From the NCBI GenBank assembly GCA_047621305.1, contig JBLHNB010000012.1, positions 14,983 through 78,982 of the forward strand: a stretch of DNA of 64,000 nt, read 5' to 3'. The DNA is from Colwellia_A sp047621305. GTDB taxonomy: Bacteria > Pseudomonadota > Gammaproteobacteria > Enterobacterales > Alteromonadaceae. The translations under genes were made by a program, and so were the position numbers. The notes under the pieces are model-generated. The model had not been told where the DNA came from and did no database searches. It worked only from the letters and a program-made list of their open reading frames with translations. Below are positions 8,032 to 16,370 of the stretch, piece after piece (the stretch's first letter is position 1; each line of letters starts with the position of its first letter).

Positions 8032-9501
8032 ATGTCAAACGCAATTCAGCTTATCAATGGTACATGGCAGGTCGGTTTAGGTCATGAAATTGTTTCATTA
8101 AATCCAGCCAAAAACGAAGTTATCTGGCGGGGCAATACAGCAACAGCTGAGCAAGTAGCAAGTGCCGTTATAAGTGCACGAAACGCATTTGAATCATGGT
8201 CAAACCAGCCCATTGAAACTCGTATTGCAGTGGCAACAAAATTTGCTGAATTACTAGCTGAAAACAAAGAAGCATTTGCTACAACCATAGCGCAAGAAAC
8301 GGGTAAACCACTTTGGGAAACACGTACTGAAGTTGGTGCTATGGTCGGAAAAATCAATATTTCGGTAAAGGCAAATGAAGAAAGAACAGGCACAGTTGAA
8401 AACCCTATGCCTGGTGCAAAAGCCTTTATTCGCCATAAACCTCATGGTGTTGTTGCTGTTTTTGGCCCTTATAATTTTCCTGGCCATTTACCTAATGGCC
8501 ATATCGTACCCGCACTTATTGCAGGTAATACCCTTATATTCAAGCCGAGTGAATTAACACCTAAAGTAGCCGAAGAAACACTTAAACTATGGCTAAAAGC
8601 AGGTTTGCCTGCTGGTGTGATTAACATGGTACAAGGTGAAGTGGATACCGGTAAAGCGCTTGCTAGGCACCCACAAATTGACGGTTTGTTTTTCACTGGT
8701 AGTTCAACAACTGGCCATTTGCTACACGAACAATTTGCAGGTCAACCGGGAAAAATACTAGCACTTGAAATGGGGGGTAACAACCCACTTATCGTTAACA
8801 ACGTTACCGATATTAATGCTGTTGTTCATGATATTATTCAATCATCATTTATCACTACGGGTCAACGTTGTACGTGCGCACGCCGCTTATTTATTGAAGT
8901 AGGTAAACAAGGCGATGCTATCATCGACAAGTTAATTAGCGCCACCAAAGCAATAAAAATTGGTTATTATGATGATAAAGAACAGCCTTTTATTGGTTCA
9001 ATGATCTCAGAAAAAGCCGCATTAAGTTTAGTTGCTGCTCAGCAAGAACTATTAACGCTTGGTGGTACATCTTTAGTCATGATGGAGCACCTTGAAAAAG
9101 GTACGGGATTTATTTCTCCTGGTATCATTGATGTTACCAATATCAATGATATGCCTGATGATGAACATTTTGGACCTTTATTAAAGGTGTATCGTTATAC
9201 TGATTTTGATGCGGCTATTGATGAAGCTAACAACACCTCATTTGGTTTATCGGCTGGCTTGTTATGTGATAGTGAAGAATCATATAACCATTTCTTTAAA
9301 CGTATTAGAGCGGGTATTGTTAATTGGAACAAGCCCATTACAGGCGCAAGTAGCGCTGCTCCATTTGGCGGTATTGGTGCGAGTGGTAACCATAGAGCAA
9401 GTGCTTTTTATGCTGCTGATTATTGCGCTTACCCTGTTGCTTCAGTGGAAGCCGAAAAGGTTTCTTTACCAGCAACATTAAGTCCGGGTTTATCAATTTA
9501 A
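8032..9501 (+). CDS. astD: N-succinylglutamate 5-semialdehyde dehydrogenase
   Basis: A 489-aa NAD(P)-dependent aldehyde dehydrogenase that oxidises succinylglutamate semialdehyde to succinylglutamate, the fourth AST step. The catalytic Cys lies in TTGQRCTCARRLF and the general-base Glu in LALEMGGNNP. The cofactor-loop FTGSSTTGHLL and the C-terminal PFGGIGASGNHR are intact. Length is normal for the family. AGGAA precedes ATG 8032. A strong terminator follows, ending the astC-astA-astD unit. A general aldehyde dehydrogenase is unlikely given the neighbours and the AstD-like NHRASAFYAADYC ending. Confidence 0.95.
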   Translation: MSNAIQLINGTWQVGLGHEIVSLNPAKNEVIWRGNTATAEQVASAVISARNAFESWSNQPIETRIAVATKFAELLAENKEAFATTIAQETGKPLWETRTEVGAMVGKINISVKANEERTGTVENPMPGAKAFIRHKPHGVVAVFGPYNFPGHLPNGHIVPALIAGNTLIFKPSELTPKVAEETLKLWLKAGLPAGVINMVQGEVDTGKALARHPQIDGLFFTGSSTTGHLLHEQFAGQPGKILALEMGGNNPLIVNNVTDINAVVHDIIQSSFITTGQRCTCARRLFIEVGKQGDAIIDKLISATKAIKIGYYDDKEQPFIGSMISEKAALSLVAAQQELLTLGGTSLVMMEHLEKGTGFISPGIIDVTNINDMPDDEHFGPLLKVYRYTDFDAAIDEANNTSFGLSAGLLCDSEESYNHFFKRIRAGIVNWNKPITGASSAAPFGGIGASGNHRASAFYAADYCAYPVASVEAEKVSLPATLSPGLSI

Positions 9502-9544
9502 TTGATACAGTAGACAAATGCGAAATATCCCCCTAATAAATATT

Positions 9545-9568
9545 GCTGGGCACCGTCCCAGCTTTTTT
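9545..9568 (+). terminator. Rho-independent terminator after astD
   Basis: GCTGGG / CCCAGC stem with a 6-base loop is followed by six T residues. It separates the ast genes from the DUF1338 gene. Confidence 0.88.
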
Positions 9569-9708
9569 AAAAGCATAGATCAAATCTAATTATTCAATCG
9601 AATGGTTAGCAAACATACTTGTCTGAATTTCACCTATTCTTTACAAAAACGTTATGACCATTCATTAAACAAAATTCTAATTATTTATTCAGTTTATAGG
9701 ATCGTCTC

Positions 9709-10515
9709 ATGATTACAAATAGCAAAAAAGTGGAAACATTATTCTCAAATATATGGGATAACTACATAGCAGTAACGCCATCAGCTAGTAAGGTACATCA
9801 ATTATTAGGCACAGGTAGTGATGTGATCAATGACCATGTTGCCTATCGAACATTTAATATCGGTAAAGTTAACATCGATAAGTTATCAGCCCAACTTATT
9901 AAGTTTGGTTACTATGAATGTGGTGAATATCATTTTGAAGCTAAACATTTATACGCCAAACACTTTGAGCACGAAAATAAGACACTACCTAAAGTATTTA
10001 TCAGTGAATTACTTGTTGAAGCCTTCTCGCCCAAAGCACAACAAATTATCCATAAAATGGTTAATAACATTGAACTTGACGCTATAACAAGTGACGACTT
10101 CCTTTATTCTGGTACTCATTGGCAAATCAGTTACGATGAATACCAAACATTATTAAAAGAAAGTGAATATGCCGCATGGCTTTCTGCATGGGGATATAGA
10201 GCTAACCATTTCACAGTAAGTATCAATCATTTAGCAAATTTTGACACTGTCGAAGCGGTAAATGAAGCAGTAAAGGCTGGCGGTTTTACTTTAAATACGA
10301 CCGGTGGTGAAATTAAAGGTGATCAGTTTGTTATGCTTGAACAATCATCAACCTTAGCCGATCATTTTCCAGTACAATTTTCAGATCAAACAGTGACGAT
10401 ACCAAGCTGCTTTTATGAATTTGCTAAACGTTACCCCTTAGATAATGGTGAACTATACTCTGGTTTTGTAGCTGCATCAGCAGATAAAATATTTGAAAGT
10501 ACAAACGCTGCTTAA
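9709..10515 (+). CDS. DUF1338 family protein (2-oxoadipate dioxygenase/decarboxylase-like)
   Basis: A 268-aa member of DUF1338, a VOC-fold family. Its characterised relatives (HglS/YdcJ type) are Fe(II) enzymes converting 2-oxoadipate to 2-hydroxyglutarate. Likely metal ligands are His43 in NDHVAYRTF, the His in ANHFTVSINHL, and a Glu near VMLEQSS. This copy is shorter than HglS (about 460 aa). The related short proteins that lie beside ast genes in Shewanella, Vibrio and Colwellia have no settled function. It sits after the astD terminator, so it needs its own promoter. A role in amino-acid-derived 2-oxoacid catabolism is inference from context. Confidence 0.78.
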   Translation: MITNSKKVETLFSNIWDNYIAVTPSASKVHQLLGTGSDVINDHVAYRTFNIGKVNIDKLSAQLIKFGYYECGEYHFEAKHLYAKHFEHENKTLPKVFISELLVEAFSPKAQQIIHKMVNNIELDAITSDDFLYSGTHWQISYDEYQTLLKESEYAAWLSAWGYRANHFTVSINHLANFDTVEAVNEAVKAGGFTLNTTGGEIKGDQFVMLEQSSTLADHFPVQFSDQTVTIPSCFYEFAKRYPLDNGELYSGFVAASADKIFESTNAA

Positions 10516-10529
10516 GCTATATTTTATAA

Positions 10530-10574
10530 CGACTATCTCTGAAGTTACAGCGTTAGTAACTTGAGAGGTAGTCG
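10530..10574. other. Long hairpin after DUF1338 gene
   Basis: Two 19-base arms match at 17 positions once one T-G wobble is set aside (CGACTATCTCT... / ...GAGAGGTAGTCG), with a 7-base loop. There is no T tract. It may act as a 3'-end stabiliser or factor-assisted terminator. The rest of the gap to 10878 shows nothing recognisable apart from AT-rich DNA. Confidence 0.5.
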
Positions 10575-10878
10575 GATCAATTAACTTTTGATATATCAGG
10601 ATTCACCAATAAAATCATTTCAATGTTATCAGCACCTGTTATTCAAATAACTCCTATTAGAAACCGCTCCGATATAAACTCGTGTAGTTTTATTTTTTCT
10701 ATCTGCGACAAAGAAAAGCTCAATAAATTATAAGCAACTAATATTCATTCACTTATGTTCAATCCTTTATCAATCTCATCATAAATACAGTTCATCACTC
10801 AATTTTTGTCTGTACTTGATTCTTAATTATGACTAGAGTGAGTAGTATGAATACATTTAAAAATTGATTAATTATTTT

Positions 10879-11232
10879 ATGGTTACAGATACTGACGGTT
10901 ACATTCACATCATTGAGTATTTAACTGAACACTTGAGTTTATTTGAGCAGCCGGTAACAGCGGAGTATGGTGCCGATACTGTTATGGCTGTTATTGAACA
11001 AGAACTTAGCGATCTAATCATTGCTGTATGTACACAAAACAATGCTTTATCGTTTAACCAAAGAAATACGATTATCAGAGAAGTTGATGCCATCGTATAT
11101 GACCTAGAGGAAATACTATCGGGTGTAGTAAATAATCCGATTAATATAGAGCAGTTAACATTTATCAAAGAATTGTCGCTACTTATTAAAAATCTCTTTG
11201 ATGGCGAAATACATAATCAGTTTTTATCTTAG
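10879..11232 (+). CDS. DUF3802 family protein (unknown function)
   Basis: A small acidic helical protein of 117 aa starting MVTDTDGYIHIIEYL. I recognise this from DUF3802 proteins of Shewanella and related genera, whose function is unknown. The segment FNQRNTIIREVDAIVYDLEE is the family's conserved core, and the protein ends FIKELSLLIKNLFD. A TTG at 10864 gives a slightly longer frame, but the family N terminus supports ATG 10879. No clear Shine-Dalgarno precedes it. An ATG at 10847 with a GAGTGAG upstream opens a 6-codon frame that stops at 10865; this might be a leader peptide but could be chance. No membrane segment or catalytic motif is seen. Confidence 0.7.
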   Translation: MVTDTDGYIHIIEYLTEHLSLFEQPVTAEYGADTVMAVIEQELSDLIIAVCTQNNALSFNQRNTIIREVDAIVYDLEEILSGVVNNPINIEQLTFIKELSLLIKNLFDGEIHNQFLS

Positions 11233-11354
11233 GCAGCTAACGCATTTTTATCTGATTGATTATCTCTGCATTCGTTATTCGTGCTCACGATTTTTAATTT
11301 TTTACGCATAAGAACTCTCCTTATCAGAAAAATAGATATACTCTATAACACATC

Positions 11355-11514
11355 TAATACCAATTAAATTAAAGTAGTGATCAATTATAAGCAAGGGTAA
11401 ATATTCAATAACAAGGCGCTTTAATGAGCAATAGCAGGCTATTAGGATTAAAGGCAACGTGGGTATTGGCTATTTATAGCGCTATACAAAGATCGGTTCA
11501 TTATTTCAATTGGT
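11355..11514. repeat. MITE-like interspersed repeat, copy A
   Basis: A palindromic-ended element with ACCAATT at 11359-11365 and AATTGGT at 11508-11514. Its left 65 bases match a second copy at 60537-60601 (about 80% by eye). Its centre (11426-11459) matches 12033-12066 inside another element at 29 of 34 bases. No ORF lies inside, so it would be mobilised in trans if it is mobile. It fills most of the gap between DUF3802 and the OsmC-like gene. Confidence 0.7.
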
Positions 11515-11542
11515 TTAAATCATTAATTTTGGAAGTACTAAA

Positions 11543-11947
11543 TTGAAAGCTACAGTAAAATGGGTTGAACAAGAGTTATTTATGGGTATATCAGAAAGTG
11601 GTCATACCCTTATGTTAGATGCTAATGGTGGAGAACTTGCTCCTAGCCCTCTAGAAAATGTACTTATATCGTTAGGCGGGTGTTCATCTGTTGATGTTGT
11701 TAGTATATTGCAAAAAGCACGTCAAACGTTAACAGCATGCCATGTAGAGATAACAGGAAGTCGCGTAGAAACGGTCCCTAAGCTTTTTTCGGACATACAT
11801 TTACATTTTGTAGTGCGAGGTAGTGATATTAATAAAAAGCATGTAGAGCGTGCTGTCAGCTTGTCTGCCGACAAATATTGTTCTGTGGCATTAATGCTTC
11901 ATAAATCAGTTAACATAACGCACGATTTTTCGATTATTAATGATTAA
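11543..11947 (+). CDS. OsmC family protein (YhfA type)
   Basis: A 134-aa OsmC-fold protein. The family includes organic-hydroperoxide peroxidases with two redox cysteines. The YhfA branch, to which this belongs, conserves GGCSSVDVVSILQKAR and the KYCSVALMLHKSVNITH ending, with one Cys in each. Its physiological role is not established. TTG 11543 is taken as start because MKATVKW aligns with YhfA, and GGAA lies a few bases upstream. In E. coli yhfA lies between crp and prkB. Here prkB is next door and convergent, so local synteny is partly kept. Confidence 0.85.
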   Translation: MKATVKWVEQELFMGISESGHTLMLDANGGELAPSPLENVLISLGGCSSVDVVSILQKARQTLTACHVEITGSRVETVPKLFSDIHLHFVVRGSDINKKHVERAVSLSADKYCSVALMLHKSVNITHDFSIIND

Positions 11948-11962
11948 CCGCGGTTTATAATA

Positions 11963-12123
11963 TATACCCGTGGTCATTGAAGATGCGTGATTTTGAGCAT
12001 GGCTAAAAATTTTAGCTACAAGATGCATGATTGAGTAATAGCGTGCTATTAGGATTGAATGCAACGCAGTAGATGAGGTTTTTAGACTGTTCAAAACCTG
12101 CATCTTCAATAAGTACGGGTATA
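11963..12123. repeat. MITE-like interspersed repeat, copy C, long terminal inverted repeats
   Basis: Terminal inverted repeats of about 32 bases: TATACCCGT..., ATTGAAGATGC and TTTTG occur at 11963-11995 and in inverse order at 12092-12123. The interior contains GCTAAAAATTTTAGC and the 34-base core shared with copy A (12033-12066). It has no coding capacity. It occupies the whole gap between the convergent OsmC-like and prkB genes, so it may also serve as a bidirectional 3'-end hairpin. Confidence 0.75.
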
Positions 12124-12148
12124 GACCTATAAAGACATTTATCTATTT

Positions 12149-13048
12149 TTATAGGTCGCTCATCCAATCTAACTGCTTATCAGCCTCACCTTTTTTATAC
12201 ATAAGGTTTTGAATAAGTGGTGTTAATAACAACTCCATGGTTAAACCCATTTTACCGCCAGGAACTACCAAGGTATTTATCCGGGACATAAAAGCACCGT
12301 CAATCATTGATAAGTAATAAGGAAAATCGACACTGGTACCTTCCCTAAAGCGTATAACAACAAAACTTTCATCAAGTGTTGGTATCGCTTTAGCGCTAAA
12401 CGGGTTTGATGTATCAACCGTTGGCACCCGTTGGAAGTTTATATGAGTTCTTGAAAACTGTGGTGTTATAAAAGATATATAGTCTTCCATACTGCGCACT
12501 ATGCTCGCGGTTACCGCCTCTCGACTATGCCCTCGATAATTAGTATCTCTGACTATTTTTTGAATCCATTCTAAATTAACAATCGGTACCATACCAATTA
12601 AAAGGTCAACATGCTTAGCTACATCGTTTTTGGTAGTTACTACGCCCCCATGAAGCCCTTCATAGAAAAGTAAATCAGTTCCTTCTCCCAGTTCCTCCCA
12701 CGGAGTAAAAGTGCCCGGCATTTGATTATAAGGTACCGCTTCATCGAAAGTATGTAAGTACTTCCTCATTTTTCCCCGACCTGTTTCAGAGTAATCCCGA
12801 AAAAGTTTTTCTAACGAATCAAAATCATTAGCTTCGTCACCGAAATAACTAACATTGCGTTTATCTTCACGTGCTTTCCTTTTTTCGAGATCCATTTCTT
12901 GGCGTGAATAGCGATGAAAGCTATCTCCTTCAACATTAGAAGAAGTAATGCCTAATGTACGAAAAATATGTTTGAACGAATCAGTTGTTGTTGAAGTTCC
13001 AGCACCTGATGAACCTGTAACCGCAATGATTGGATTTCGTGACGACAT
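12149..13048 (-). CDS. prkB: Phosphoribulokinase-like kinase PrkB
   Basis: A 299-aa P-loop kinase of the phosphoribulokinase/uridine kinase superfamily. Walker A GSSGAGTSTTT lies at the N terminus, with EGDSFHRYSRQEMD and FYEGLHGGVV following. PRK proper phosphorylates ribulose 5-phosphate, but non-autotrophic gammaproteobacteria carry this PrkB branch without RuBisCO, and its physiological substrate is not settled. No Calvin-cycle gene is in the window. Its place next to the YhfA-type gene matches the E. coli prkB-yhfA-crp region, though crp itself is absent here. It is transcribed in the same direction as the ribosomal operons, after their terminator. Confidence 0.88.
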   Translation of the reverse strand: MSSRNPIIAVTGSSGAGTSTTTDSFKHIFRTLGITSSNVEGDSFHRYSRQEMDLEKRKAREDKRNVSYFGDEANDFDSLEKLFRDYSETGRGKMRKYLHTFDEAVPYNQMPGTFTPWEELGEGTDLLFYEGLHGGVVTTKNDVAKHVDLLIGMVPIVNLEWIQKIVRDTNYRGHSREAVTASIVRSMEDYISFITPQFSRTHINFQRVPTVDTSNPFSAKAIPTLDESFVVIRFREGTSVDFPYYLSMIDGAFMSRINTLVVPGGKMGLTMELLLTPLIQNLMYKKGEADKQLDWMSDL

Positions 13049-13139
13049 ACTTACATACCATAAAAATAGGGGATAGTTGTTATACGAGGTATATTGAAGC
13101 TGGTCAAGTTTTTCGCAAAAATACTATTTAATAGACAAT

Positions 13140-13163
13140 AAAAAACGGAGCCTAGGCTCCGCT
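13140..13163 (-). terminator. Rho-independent terminator of alpha operon
   Basis: On the minus strand a CGGAGCC / GGCTCCG stem is followed by six T residues (plus-strand A at 13140-13145). It lies about 40 bases beyond the rplQ stop. Confidence 0.9.
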
Positions 13164-13200
13164 TTATAATTACGTAGAACTAACTTAGCTTAATGCTAAG

Positions 13201-13608
13201 TTATGCTTCTGCGCTAACTTCTTCAACTACTTCAACAGCTTCTTCAACTGCTGGGCGGTCTACAAGTTCAACATAAGCCATAGGTGCTTTATCACCAGTA
13301 CGGAAACCACATTTTAAAATGCGAGTATATCCACCTGGGCGTTCTTGGTAACGTGCACCAAGTTCGTTAAATAAAATACCTACTACTTCTTTATCTTGTG
13401 TACGAGCAAACGCTAAACGGCGATTTGCAACACTGTCGGTTTTGGCCAATGTAATCAGTGGCTCAACAACCATACGTAGTTCTTTAGCTTTAGCAACGGT
13501 AGTTTTAATAATACCATGTTTTACTAAAGAACTTGCCATATTGCGGAACATCGCTTTACGATGACTGCTATTACGGTTTAACTGGCGACCGCTTTTACGA
13601 TGACGCAT
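13201..13608 (-). CDS. rplQ: 50S ribosomal protein L17
   Basis: A 135-aa bL17, starting MRHRKSGRQLNRNSSHR, with the conserved RNA-binding core (AKELRMVVEPLITLAKTDS). It binds 23S rRNA near the peptide-exit side of the large subunit. An acidic C-terminal tail (EEAVEVVEEVSAEA) extends beyond the conserved fold, a common variation in Alteromonadales. Last gene of the alpha operon, 46 bases after rpoA. Confidence 0.97.
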   Translation of the reverse strand: MRHRKSGRQLNRNSSHRKAMFRNMASSLVKHGIIKTTVAKAKELRMVVEPLITLAKTDSVANRRLAFARTQDKEVVGILFNELGARYQERPGGYTRILKCGFRTGDKAPMAYVELVDRPAVEEAVEVVEEVSAEA

Positions 13609-13654
13609 AAGTTAATCCTTATCTCAACTAACTATTAAAAAACGAATGATCGAA

Positions 13655-14644
13655 CTAGTCGTTATCAGCGATACTTTCTGGTGGCCAGTTTTCTAAGCGC
13701 ATGCCTAGAGACAAACCACGAGACGCTAAAACGTCCTTAATTTCGGTTAATGACTTCTTACCTAAATTAGGTGTTTTAAGAAGCTCAACTTCAGCACGCT
13801 GTACTAAATCACCAATGTATTGTATTGCTTCTGCTTTTAAGCAGTTTGCAGAACGTACAGTTAACTCAAGATCATCAACCGGGCGAAGCAAAATAGGATC
13901 AAACAGTGGTTTTTCCTCTTTTGGTTCAACTTCAGTAATGTCTCGTAATTCAACAAATGCATCTAACTGTTCGGCTAGAATTGTTGAAGCACGACGAATA
14001 GCCTCTTCTGGATCCAATGTACCATCGGTTTCCATATCAAGAACTAATTTGTCTAAGTCTGTACGCTGTTCTACACGAGCAGAGTCAACATCATAGGCAA
14101 TTCTTACAACAGGACTGAACGAAGCATCTACTAACAAACGTCCAATTGCACGATCTTCTTCCTCGGCATCACGGCGAGCCGACGCAGGAACGTAACCACG
14201 TCCCGTTTCAACTTTAATGCGCATATTCACTGAACCATCACCTGTCAAATGACAGATTACATGATCAGGATTTGCAATTTCTACATCACCATCATGTTGA
14301 ATGTCAGCAGCCGTTACAGGGCCTTCACCAGATTTAGTTAAAGTAAGAATAGCTTGATCTTTGCCTTCTAAACTTATCGCTAATCCTTTAAGGTTCAACA
14401 ATATTTCGATGATGTCTTCTTGTACACCCTCTTTACTACTGTATTCATGTAATACACCGTCAATTTCAACTTCAGTTACAGCACTACCTGGCATTGAAGA
14501 TAAAAGAATGCGGCGTAACGCATTACCTAAAGTGTGACCAAAACCACGTTCTAGTGGCTCTAAAGTAACCTTAGATCGCGTTGAGCTAATGGTTTCAATA
14601 CCAACCAATCGTGGTCTAAGGAATTCGGTTACAGAACCCTGCAT
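13655..14644 (-). CDS. rpoA: DNA-directed RNA polymerase subunit alpha
   Basis: A 329-aa alpha subunit. The N-terminal domain (about 1-235; LEPLERGFGHTLGNALRRILL) drives dimerisation and assembly of beta and beta-prime. The C-terminal domain (about 250-329; LTVRSANCLKAEAIQYIGDL, LGKKSLTEIKDVLASRGLSLGM) binds UP elements and activators such as CRP or FNR. The 265-type Arg is present in VRSANCLKAE. Normal length, located between rpsD and rplQ as in E. coli. Confidence 0.98.
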   Translation of the reverse strand: MQGSVTEFLRPRLVGIETISSTRSKVTLEPLERGFGHTLGNALRRILLSSMPGSAVTEVEIDGVLHEYSSKEGVQEDIIEILLNLKGLAISLEGKDQAILTLTKSGEGPVTAADIQHDGDVEIANPDHVICHLTGDGSVNMRIKVETGRGYVPASARRDAEEEDRAIGRLLVDASFSPVVRIAYDVDSARVEQRTDLDKLVLDMETDGTLDPEEAIRRASTILAEQLDAFVELRDITEVEPKEEKPLFDPILLRPVDDLELTVRSANCLKAEAIQYIGDLVQRAEVELLKTPNLGKKSLTEIKDVLASRGLSLGMRLENWPPESIADND

Positions 14645-14669
14645 ATATGTCCTCTCTTAAAGTGCAACT

Positions 14670-15290
14670 TTACTTAGAGTAAAGTTCAACAATCAACTGT
14701 TCATTAATTTCGGCAGATAGGTCAGAACGATCAGGAACACGTTTGAAAACGCCTTCCAATTTCTTATTATCAACTTCAACCCAAAGTGGTTTCTCACGTT
14801 GTTCAGCTAATTCTAAAGCAGCGACAATACGTGCTTGAGTTTTAGATTTCTCACGAATTGAAACAGCATCTTCAGCTTTAACAGTGAAAGACGGAATATT
14901 AACAACAATACCGTTGACAACTATAGCTTTATGGCTAACAAGTTGACGAGCTTCAGCACGAGTGCTGGCATAGCCCATACGGTATACTACGTTATCAAGA
15001 CGTTTCTCTAAAAGTTGTAACAAGTTTTCACCTGTATTACCTTTTAGACGAGCCGCTTCTTTATAGTAGTTGCGGAATTGCTTTTCTAGTACGCCATAAA
15101 TACGACGAACTTTTTGTTTTTCACGAAGCTGTACACCATAGTCAGACAAGCGACCGCGACGGGCACCATGTTGACCTGGGATAGTTTCGATTTTACATTT
15201 AGTGTCAATTGCTCTAACACCGCTTTTAAGGAACAAATCTGTACCTTCGCGGCGACTAAGTTTTAACTTAGGACCTAAATATCTAGCCAT
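14670..15290 (-). CDS. rpsD: 30S ribosomal protein S4
   Basis: A 206-aa uS4, a primary 16S rRNA binder that nucleates the 5' domain. The S4 RNA-binding motif is visible (RLDNVVYRMGYASTRAEARQ). In enterobacteria S4 represses translation of the alpha operon by binding an mRNA pseudoknot near rpsM. Starts MARYLGPKLKLSRREGTDL and is of normal length; 25 bases separate it from rpoA. Confidence 0.98.
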   Translation of the reverse strand: MARYLGPKLKLSRREGTDLFLKSGVRAIDTKCKIETIPGQHGARRGRLSDYGVQLREKQKVRRIYGVLEKQFRNYYKEAARLKGNTGENLLQLLEKRLDNVVYRMGYASTRAEARQLVSHKAIVVNGIVVNIPSFTVKAEDAVSIREKSKTQARIVAALELAEQREKPLWVEVDNKKLEGVFKRVPDRSDLSAEINEQLIVELYSK

Positions 15291-15322
15291 TTTCTTTCTC
15301 CAACATTCCTAAAAAGAGTCGA

Positions 15323-15712
15323 TTAAACGCGACGTTTCTTAGGAGGACGACAACCATTATGAGGAATAGGAGTAACGTCAGTAATGTTGGTGATTTTAAA
15401 ACCAGCAGCATTTAAAGCACGGATTGCAGACTCACGTCCTGGTCCTGGGCCTTTAACGAAAACTTCAATATTCTTCAAACCAAACTCTTTTGCAGCAGCG
15501 CCAGCGCGATCTGCAGCCACTTGCGCAGCAAACGGTGTAGATTTACGTGAACCACGAAAACCTGAACCACCTGCAGTTGCCCAAGATAGTGCATTACCTT
15601 GACGGTCTGTAAGAGTTACGATTGTGTTGTTGAAAGAGGCGTGGATATGAGCCATGCCATCAGCAACTTGTTTTTTTACGCGTTTACGCGTACGTACAGG
15701 TGTTTTAGCCAT
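15323..15712 (-). CDS. rpsK: 30S ribosomal protein S11
   Basis: A 129-aa uS11 of the platform of the small subunit, contacting helix 45 and mRNA at the exit site. Conserved segments AHIHASFNNTIVTLTDRQGN and the Gly/Pro-rich VKGPGPGRESA, with the basic end GCRPPKKRRV, are all present. Second gene of the alpha operon, 13 bases after rpsM. Confidence 0.98.
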   Translation of the reverse strand: MAKTPVRTRKRVKKQVADGMAHIHASFNNTIVTLTDRQGNALSWATAGGSGFRGSRKSTPFAAQVAADRAGAAAKEFGLKNIEVFVKGPGPGRESAIRALNAAGFKITNITDVTPIPHNGCRPPKKRRV

Positions 15713-15725
15713 AATCTAGTTCCTC

Positions 15726-16082
15726 TTACTTCTTAATTGGCTTACGAGGACCTTTACGGGTACGCGCATTTGTTTTAGTGCGTTGACCACGTAGAGGAAG
15801 ACTGCGACGGTGGCGAATACCACGGTAACAGCCTAAATCCATAAGACGTTTAATGTTCATTGAAACTTCACGGCGTAAATCACCTTCTACGGTGTATTTA
15901 TCCACTTCAGTACGAAGCAAATCAATTTGAGCTTCGTCTAATTCACTGATCTTAGTTGTTTCTGCGATACCAGAAGCTGCACAAATTGCTTTCGCACGTG
16001 TTGCTCCGATACCGTAGACCGCAGTAATGGCGATTACTGCATGCTTACGATCAGGGATGTTAATGCCAGCGATACGGGCCAC
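15726..16082 (-). CDS. rpsM: 30S ribosomal protein S13
   Basis: A 118-aa uS13 of the 30S head, contacting P-site tRNA and bridging to L5. It starts with GTG (codons for VARIAGINIP), as E. coli rpsM does, after a clear AGGAG. The helix-two-turn-helix region and basic tail RTKTNARTRKGPRKPIKK are present. First gene of the alpha operon. The stretch 16083-16212 upstream holds a 28-bp palindrome with an internal TATAAT. Confidence 0.97.
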   Translation of the reverse strand: MARIAGINIPDRKHAVIAITAVYGIGATRAKAICAASGIAETTKISELDEAQIDLLRTEVDKYTVEGDLRREVSMNIKRLMDLGCYRGIRHRRSLPLRGQRTKTNARTRKGPRKPIKK

Positions 16083-16170
16083 TAATCACATCTCCTATTT
16101 TAGGTTAAAATTTGCAGGTTGAAAAGCCCGTTAGGATACTCAACCCACCACTTGTTTGCAAATCGAAGCG

Positions 16171-16198
16171 GCATTATACAGAATATTCTGCATAATGC
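16171..16198 (-). promoter_or_regulatory. 28-bp near-perfect palindrome with embedded -10 upstream of rpsM
   Basis: GCATTAT-ACAGAAT / ATTCTGC-ATAATGC is symmetrical at 13 of 14 positions. On the minus strand it reads CTGTATAATGC, containing TATAAT, about 90 bases before rpsM and 15 bases after the rpmJ stop. It could be an alpha-operon promoter with operator, or a 3' hairpin of the spc operon. Which one is not decided by sequence. Confidence 0.45.
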
Positions 16199-16212
16199 TA
16201 CTTCTAAAAGAT

Positions 16213-16326
16213 CTAGCCTTGACGCTGCTTGTGTTTTGGCTCTACGCAAATTACGCGAACCACGCCTGAGCGTTTAACAACTTTACAGTTACGACAAATC
16301 TTTTTTACGGATGCACGAACTTTCAT
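16213..16326 (-). CDS. rpmJ: 50S ribosomal protein L36
   Basis: A 37-aa bL36 starting MKVRASVKKICRNCK and ending VEPKHKQRQG. It has the zinc-binding pattern Cys-X2-Cys, then Cys and His (C11, C14, C27, H32), so this is the C+ zinc form. It packs against 23S rRNA in the large subunit. It lies 44 bases after secY as the last gene of the spc operon. Confidence 0.97.
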   Translation of the reverse strand: MKVRASVKKICRNCKVVKRSGVVRVICVEPKHKQRQG

Positions 16327-16370
16327 CTTACTACTCCGCTTCTCTATAATAGAGAGTTAACTTGAGCTAT

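Noticed and set aside
10847..10867. Six-codon frame (MNTFKN) with GAGTGAG upstream, before DUF3802
   Set aside because: Too short to support, and no regulatory codons. No slippery site joins it to the following gene.
12149..13048. Calvin-cycle phosphoribulokinase indicating autotrophy
   Set aside because: PrkB homologues occur in many heterotrophic gammaproteobacteria and no RuBisCO or other Calvin genes are present.
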